Assembly: GCA_045586385.1 (NCBI GenBank)
Contig: JAZNAE010000079.1
Span: 1-16,878, forward strand
DNA from: Suilimivivens sp045586385
Lineage (GTDB): Bacteria; Bacillota; Clostridia; Lachnospirales; Lachnospiraceae
Reading direction: 5' to 3'
DNA length: 16,878 nucleotides
The stretch's first letter is position 1, and each line of letters opens with the position of its first letter. The notes beneath the pieces were generated by a model. The model was not told the origin of the DNA and did not search any database. It saw nothing but the letters and a program-made list of their open reading frames with translations. Shown here in pieces: positions 13,451 through 16,878 of the stretch. Made by a program: the position numbers and the translations under genes.

Positions 13451-15043
13451 ATGAAAAAATTAAGAAACACAGTCAGAAAAATTACTGCGACACTGCTTGC
13501 AACCATAATGGCAGTCTCTGTATTATGGACCATGCAGCCGGCGGAGGTTATGGCGAAGCAGGCAGTTTCAAAAGGGATTGATGTTTCCAAATATAACGGT
13601 CCCATTGATTGGAACCAGGTAAAAGCCGCAGGCTATGATTTTGTATTTATCAAAGTGGGAAGTACCAAGAGCGGTATCGATCCTAATTTTGCAGCAAATA
13701 TCACCGGCGCCCAGGCGGCAGGATTAAAGACCGGTGTTTACATTTATTCTTACGCAACCACTCCGGAAGCAGCAGCCCAGGAGGCAAATCTGGTATTGGA
13801 ATGGGTCAAAAATTATACCATTAATTTTCCCATCGTTTTTGATATTGAAGACAAAGTGCATAAGAATTTAAGCCAGGAACTTTTAATTTCCATTATTAAT
13901 TCGTTTTGTTTTCCGATAGACGCAGCGGGATATTATCCCGTGGTATATTCCTACAAAAATTTGTTTGACGGCAAATTAAGTATTTGCGGATGGGACAGAT
14001 GGGTAGCTCATTACAATGGAACTTGCGGAAGCACAAACAATGTATGCTTTTGGCAGCACACCAGTAGCGGAAGTGTTCCCGGTATTGGTGGACGTGTGGA
14101 TTTAAATTATCAGTACAAAGATTACAGTTCATTAATTATTCCGGAAGGATTTGTGGAGCGTAATGGTGCTATAAGATTCTACCGTAATTGGCGTATGCAA
14201 AAAGGCTGGGTAGATTATAATAATACCAGATATTATCTGGACGCTGCCGGTAATATGGTGAGAGGCTGGTTTACAGATGCTTCGGGAACCTATTATTTAT
14301 CGCCTGCAGACGGCAGCATTGCAAGAGGCCAGTGTGCGGTAGAAGGTGCAGATTATTATTTTACCGCAGAAGGCGTGAAATTAAGTGGTTGGGTAGTGCT
14401 TGGTGAGCAGAAGTTTTACTATGATCCGGCCAATAACGGTATTATGAAAAGAGAATGGATGAGCGATGCAGAAGGCAAGTTCTATTTCTTTGACAGAACT
14501 GACGGACATATGTATACAGGTGCCCAGAATATTGACGGAACAGAGTTCTTGTTTGATGCAAACGGTGTCAGACAGAGTGGATGGATTACACTGGAAAACG
14601 GAACATTCTACTATGATCCGGCAACAGGAGCAAAGGTAAAGGGATTTTTAGATGATGCGGCAGGACGCCATTACTTATCCCCCGATGACGGTCACTTGGT
14701 AACGGGTGCAGCAGTCATTGACAAAAAGAATTATCTCTTTACGCCGGAAGGTGTTATGATGACCGGAATGGTAGCGAGAGAAGACGGAAGTTATTATTAC
14801 GATACAGCTACCGGCCAGATGCTTACAGGATGGATTACACTTGGAGAACAGACCTATTATGCTGATGAGGCAGGTCACATTGTCACAGGTGTATACACCA
14901 TTGCAAAACAGCCCTATTATTTCGGTGCAGATGGAGTCTTAGTGAGAAATCAGGCAGTGGAAATTGACGGTGTTTCCTATATAACCACACCGGAAGGGGT
15001 TCTTACAGAAGTAGAAGCAGCTCTTGCAGGAGAAGGACAGTAA
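13451..15043 (+). CDS. Secreted GH25 lysozyme with choline-binding-type wall repeats
   Basis: This 530-residue exported muramidase cleaves the N-acetylmuramic acid to N-acetylglucosamine bond of peptidoglycan. A signal peptide (basic start, hydrophobic 11-26, VMA before 36) suggests cleavage after Ala35. The GH25 domain spans about 40-230: GIDVSKYNG with Asp44, PIVFDIED with Asp131 and Glu133 (the DxE catalytic pair), and RVDLNYQY near 215. Residues 252-520 are 13 aromatic repeats of 20-23 residues (pattern GW...YY...G...), the choline-binding/cell-wall-binding type. They hold the enzyme on wall polymer, whose ligand in this organism is unknown. There is no sortase motif. AGGA at 13440-13443 is seven bases before the ATG. 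No strong promoter is visible, although TATAGA at 13407 is a weak candidate. Likely role: autolysin or bacteriolysin. Confidence 0.94.
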   Translation: MKKLRNTVRKITATLLATIMAVSVLWTMQPAEVMAKQAVSKGIDVSKYNGPIDWNQVKAAGYDFVFIKVGSTKSGIDPNFAANITGAQAAGLKTGVYIYSYATTPEAAAQEANLVLEWVKNYTINFPIVFDIEDKVHKNLSQELLISIINSFCFPIDAAGYYPVVYSYKNLFDGKLSICGWDRWVAHYNGTCGSTNNVCFWQHTSSGSVPGIGGRVDLNYQYKDYSSLIIPEGFVERNGAIRFYRNWRMQKGWVDYNNTRYYLDAAGNMVRGWFTDASGTYYLSPADGSIARGQCAVEGADYYFTAEGVKLSGWVVLGEQKFYYDPANNGIMKREWMSDAEGKFYFFDRTDGHMYTGAQNIDGTEFLFDANGVRQSGWITLENGTFYYDPATGAKVKGFLDDAAGRHYLSPDDGHLVTGAAVIDKKNYLFTPEGVMMTGMVAREDGSYYYDTATGQMLTGWITLGEQTYYADEAGHIVTGVYTIAKQPYYFGADGVLVRNQAVEIDGVSYITTPEGVLTEVEAALAGEGQ

Positions 15044-15081
15044 GGGAAAGCGACATAATCTACAAAATTGAGATAAAATGC

Positions 15082-15110
15082 TTGAAATCTATGGTTTTAT
15101 ATGGTAAACT
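15082..15110 (+). promoter_or_regulatory. Sigma-A promoter of secG
   Basis: TTGAAA (15082-15087), 17 bases, TAAACT (15105-15110), with an extended -10 TGG at 15102-15104. Transcription should start near 15117, which excludes the in-frame ATG at 15111 as the secG start. Confidence 0.82.
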
Positions 15111-15127
15111 ATGGTTTGTTCGGCATT

Positions 15128-15135
15128 AGGAGGTG
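15128..15135 (+). promoter_or_regulatory. Ribosome binding site that decides the secG start
   Basis: AGGAGGTG, close to a full anti-Shine-Dalgarno match, five bases before the ATG at 15141. Confidence 0.88.
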
Positions 15136-15140
15136 TAGAA

Positions 15141-15380
15141 ATGGCAGTATTCAGAATTATCATTCAGATTATTTTTATATTAGTTAGTATTGCATTAGCT
15201 GTTTTAGTATTGATGCAGGAAGGTAAATCAGCAGGACTTGGAGTTGTAAGCGGAGCTGCTGAAACCTACTGGGGTAAGAATAAAGGACGTTCCATGGAAG
15301 GTAACTTAGTAAAGATTACAAAGTATCTTGCAGTTGCATTTATTTTACTTACAGTAGTTTTAAACCTTAACGTATTTTAA
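15141..15380 (+). CDS. secG: Protein translocase subunit SecG
   Basis: This 79-residue membrane subunit of the SecYEG channel assists SecA-driven protein export. Two membrane segments (about 4-25 and 58-77) flank a cytoplasmic loop containing LMQEGKSAGLGVVSGAAETY and WGKNKGRSMEG, the standard SecG signature in Firmicutes. The length is normal. The start at 15141 follows a near-perfect AGGAGGTG; the longer frame from 15111 would begin upstream of the transcript. It has its own promoter and a strong terminator, so it is mostly monocistronic. It is followed by rnr, the conserved Firmicutes order that usually continues with smpB and the tmRNA gene. Export of the neighbouring lysozyme would depend on this channel. 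Confidence 0.96.
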   Translation: MAVFRIIIQIIFILVSIALAVLVLMQEGKSAGLGVVSGAAETYWGKNKGRSMEGNLVKITKYLAVAFILLTVVLNLNVF

Positions 15381-15386
15381 GAACTT

Positions 15387-15418
15387 AAGCACTCTTGCAA
15401 AAGAGTGCTTTTTTTCTT
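15387..15418 (+). terminator. Intrinsic terminator of secG
   Basis: A perfect ten-pair stem (15387-15396 with 15401-15410) with a GCAA tetraloop is followed by TTTTTCTTT. The run of A before the stem is short, so it acts mainly rightward. Confidence 0.93.
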
Positions 15419-15432
15419 TATGGGAGATTTTG

Positions 15433-16878
15433 ATGGGACAAGATATTCATGAAAGACGGAAAAATTTAATATGTGAACTGGTAGAGGATGAATTGTATAT
15501 TCCCATGAAAGAAAAAGAACTTGCTATTTTTATGCAGGTAAAACCGGAGGAACGTGCTGACTTAAAGAAGGTTTTGGAAGAACTCCTTGCAGAAGGCAGA
15601 CTGCAGATTACCAAGCGAGGCAAGTATTTAAAGGGCGACGGTAAAAAGCAGGACGGAGAATTAATCGGAACCTTTATCAGCAATTCCAGAGGCTTCGGTT
15701 TTGTGGAGATAGAAGGAAGAGAACAGGATTTATTTATTCCGGAGAGCGGTGTAAACGGTGCTTTTCATAAAGATAAAGTACAGGTTGAACTTTTAAAAGA
15801 ACAGCGTGGTAAACGTCCCGAGGCAAAAGTAGTTGCCATTTTAGAGCATGCCCTGACACAGGTAGTAGGAACCTTTGAAAAATCCAAGACGTTCGGTTTT
15901 GTGATTCCTGACAATGATAAGATGTCTTCCGATATTTTTGTGCCGATAGAGCGTTCTAAAGGGGCGGTGAACGGGCATAAAGTAGTAGTAGAGCTTACAG
16001 ATTACGGTGATGATAAGCATAAACCGGAAGGTAAAGTAGTAGAAATTATCGGACATATCAATGACCCCGGTGTGGATATTATGTCTATTGTAAAGGGCTT
16101 TGAACTGCCTACGGAGTTTGATACGAAGGTATTAAATCAGGCAGAGCGCATGAATAAAGAGGTATCCGAGTCAGATATGGCAGGGCGGAGAGACCTTCGT
16201 GACGTTACCATGGTAACCATTGATGGTGAAGATGCCAAAGATTTAGATGATGCTGTGAATGTATATAAAGATGAAAACGGTTATCATCTGGGTGTGCATA
16301 TCGCAGATGTTACCAACTATGTACAGGAAAACTCTGCCCTTGACAGAGAAGCATTGAAGCGAGGCACCAGCGTTTACCTGGTTGACAGGGTGATTCCTAT
16401 GCTTCCCCATGCATTATCAAACGGAATCTGTTCTTTAAACCAGGGGGTGGACAGACTTGCACTGAGCTGTCTTATGACCATTGACGATAAAGGAGAAGTG
16501 ACGGATTATGAAATTGTAGAGTCTGTCATCAACGTAAACAGCCGTATGTCCTATACGGAAGTGAAGAAAATATTGGAAGATGACGATAAAGAGACCATAG
16601 ATAAGTATGAAGAACTGGTGCCCATGTTCCGCATGATGCAGGAACTTTCGGGAATTCTCCGTGAAAAGAGAAGAAAACGTGGTTCTATTGACTTTGATTT
16701 CCCGGAAAGTAAAATGATTCTGGATGAGAATGGAGTACCTCTTGAGATTAAGCCCTATGACAGAAATACAGCCACCAAAATCATTGAGGATTTTATGCTT
16801 CTTGCCAATGAAACAGTGGCACAGCATTTTTACTGGATGGAGATGCCGTTTGTATACCGTACCCATGAAACACCGGAT
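15433..16878 (+). CDS. rnr: Ribonuclease R, 5' part (runs off the window)
   Basis: This is a processive 3'-5' exoribonuclease that degrades structured RNA and works with SmpB-tmRNA in ribosome rescue. The frame is open to the last base: 482 codons are present of roughly 700 expected. Order of domains: N-terminal winged helix (about 5-65), cold-shock domain 1 (75-137, SRGFGFVEIEG), cold-shock domain 2 (145-205, SKTFGFVIPD), then the RNB nuclease domain from about 250. The catalytic aspartates sit in TIDGEDAKDLDDAV as Asp264, Asp270, Asp272 and Asp273. RNB-typical HIADVTNYV (289-297), GTSVYLVDRVIPMLP (311-325) and LSNGICSLNQG (328-338) follow. The S1 domain would lie beyond the edge. GGGAGA lies six bases before the ATG. 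No promoter is seen after the secG terminator, so expression may rely on read-through. Confidence 0.97.
   Translation, partial: MGQDIHERRKNLICELVEDELYIPMKEKELAIFMQVKPEERADLKKVLEELLAEGRLQITKRGKYLKGDGKKQDGELIGTFISNSRGFGFVEIEGREQDLFIPESGVNGAFHKDKVQVELLKEQRGKRPEAKVVAILEHALTQVVGTFEKSKTFGFVIPDNDKMSSDIFVPIERSKGAVNGHKVVVELTDYGDDKHKPEGKVVEIIGHINDPGVDIMSIVKGFELPTEFDTKVLNQAERMNKEVSESDMAGRRDLRDVTMVTIDGEDAKDLDDAVNVYKDENGYHLGVHIADVTNYVQENSALDREALKRGTSVYLVDRVIPMLPHALSNGICSLNQGVDRLALSCLMTIDDKGEVTDYEIVESVINVNSRMSYTEVKKILEDDDKETIDKYEELVPMFRMMQELSGILREKRRKRGSIDFDFPESKMILDENGVPLEIKPYDRNTATKIIEDFMLLANETVAQHFYWMEMPFVYRTHETPD

Noticed and set aside
13455..15040. Tandem DNA repeat or CRISPR-like array in the lysozyme gene
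   Set aside because: The periodicity is at protein level (20-23 residue aromatic repeats). The DNA units are diverged and in frame.
15111..15140. Longer SecG starting at ATG 15111
   Set aside because: The ATG directly follows the -10 hexamer and precedes the predicted transcription start. The AGGAGGTG site serves 15141, which gives a normal SecG.
16435..16866. Minus-strand frame of 143 codons opposite rnr
   Set aside because: The plus strand encodes clear RNB domain sequence throughout. There is no independent evidence for the antisense frame.

Overview
The window is AT-rich, compactly organised chromosomal DNA from a low-GC Gram-positive bacterium. A clostridium of the Lachnospiraceae type is my best guess. 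The basis is the 2,3-bisphosphoglycerate-independent phosphoglycerate mutase, the secG-rnr pair, purine-rich AGGAGG ribosome binding sites, near-consensus sigma-A promoters, strong intrinsic terminators and a choline-binding-like lysozyme. The genus is inference. No mobile element, CRISPR array, tRNA or rRNA was recognised, and no gene-free stretch exceeds about 155 bases.

Layout, left to right. (1) A cation diffusion facilitator with an Mn-type metal site overlaps a PIG-V/Gpi18-like membrane glycosyltransferase by ATGA. (2) gpmI follows, with its own strong promoter and a weak 3' hairpin, and then a polytopic GT39-like membrane protein ending in a terminator. (3) A self-contained three-gene operon encodes a YtrA-type GntR repressor, a YtrB-type ABC ATPase and a large ABC permease with an extracytoplasmic domain. 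Its promoter carries three CTTAA repeats at 11-bp spacing upstream and a palindrome at the transcription start. (4) A second Gpi18-like glycosyltransferase on the plus strand converges with a PMT-family glycosyltransferase on the minus strand, overlapping by 14 bases. (5) A divergent promoter region leads to enolase, followed by a bidirectional terminator and an unusual branched inverted repeat. (6) A secreted GH25 lysozyme with 13 wall-binding repeats comes next. (7) secG follows with its own promoter and terminator, then rnr, which runs off the right edge.

Reading it as a whole: the gpmI, eno, secG and rnr genes are a housekeeping backbone, often found close together in Clostridia. Here gpmI and eno are separated by about 8 kb, and eno and secG by the lysozyme. 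The intervening genes are nearly all envelope-related: three of the window's four GT-C type membrane glycosyltransferases, a YtrA-type ABC module and the lysozyme. This suggests an accessory surface-glycan and envelope-stress block placed into a conserved neighbourhood. No soluble glycosyltransferase, flippase or nucleotide-sugar gene is present, so the glycan product cannot be named.
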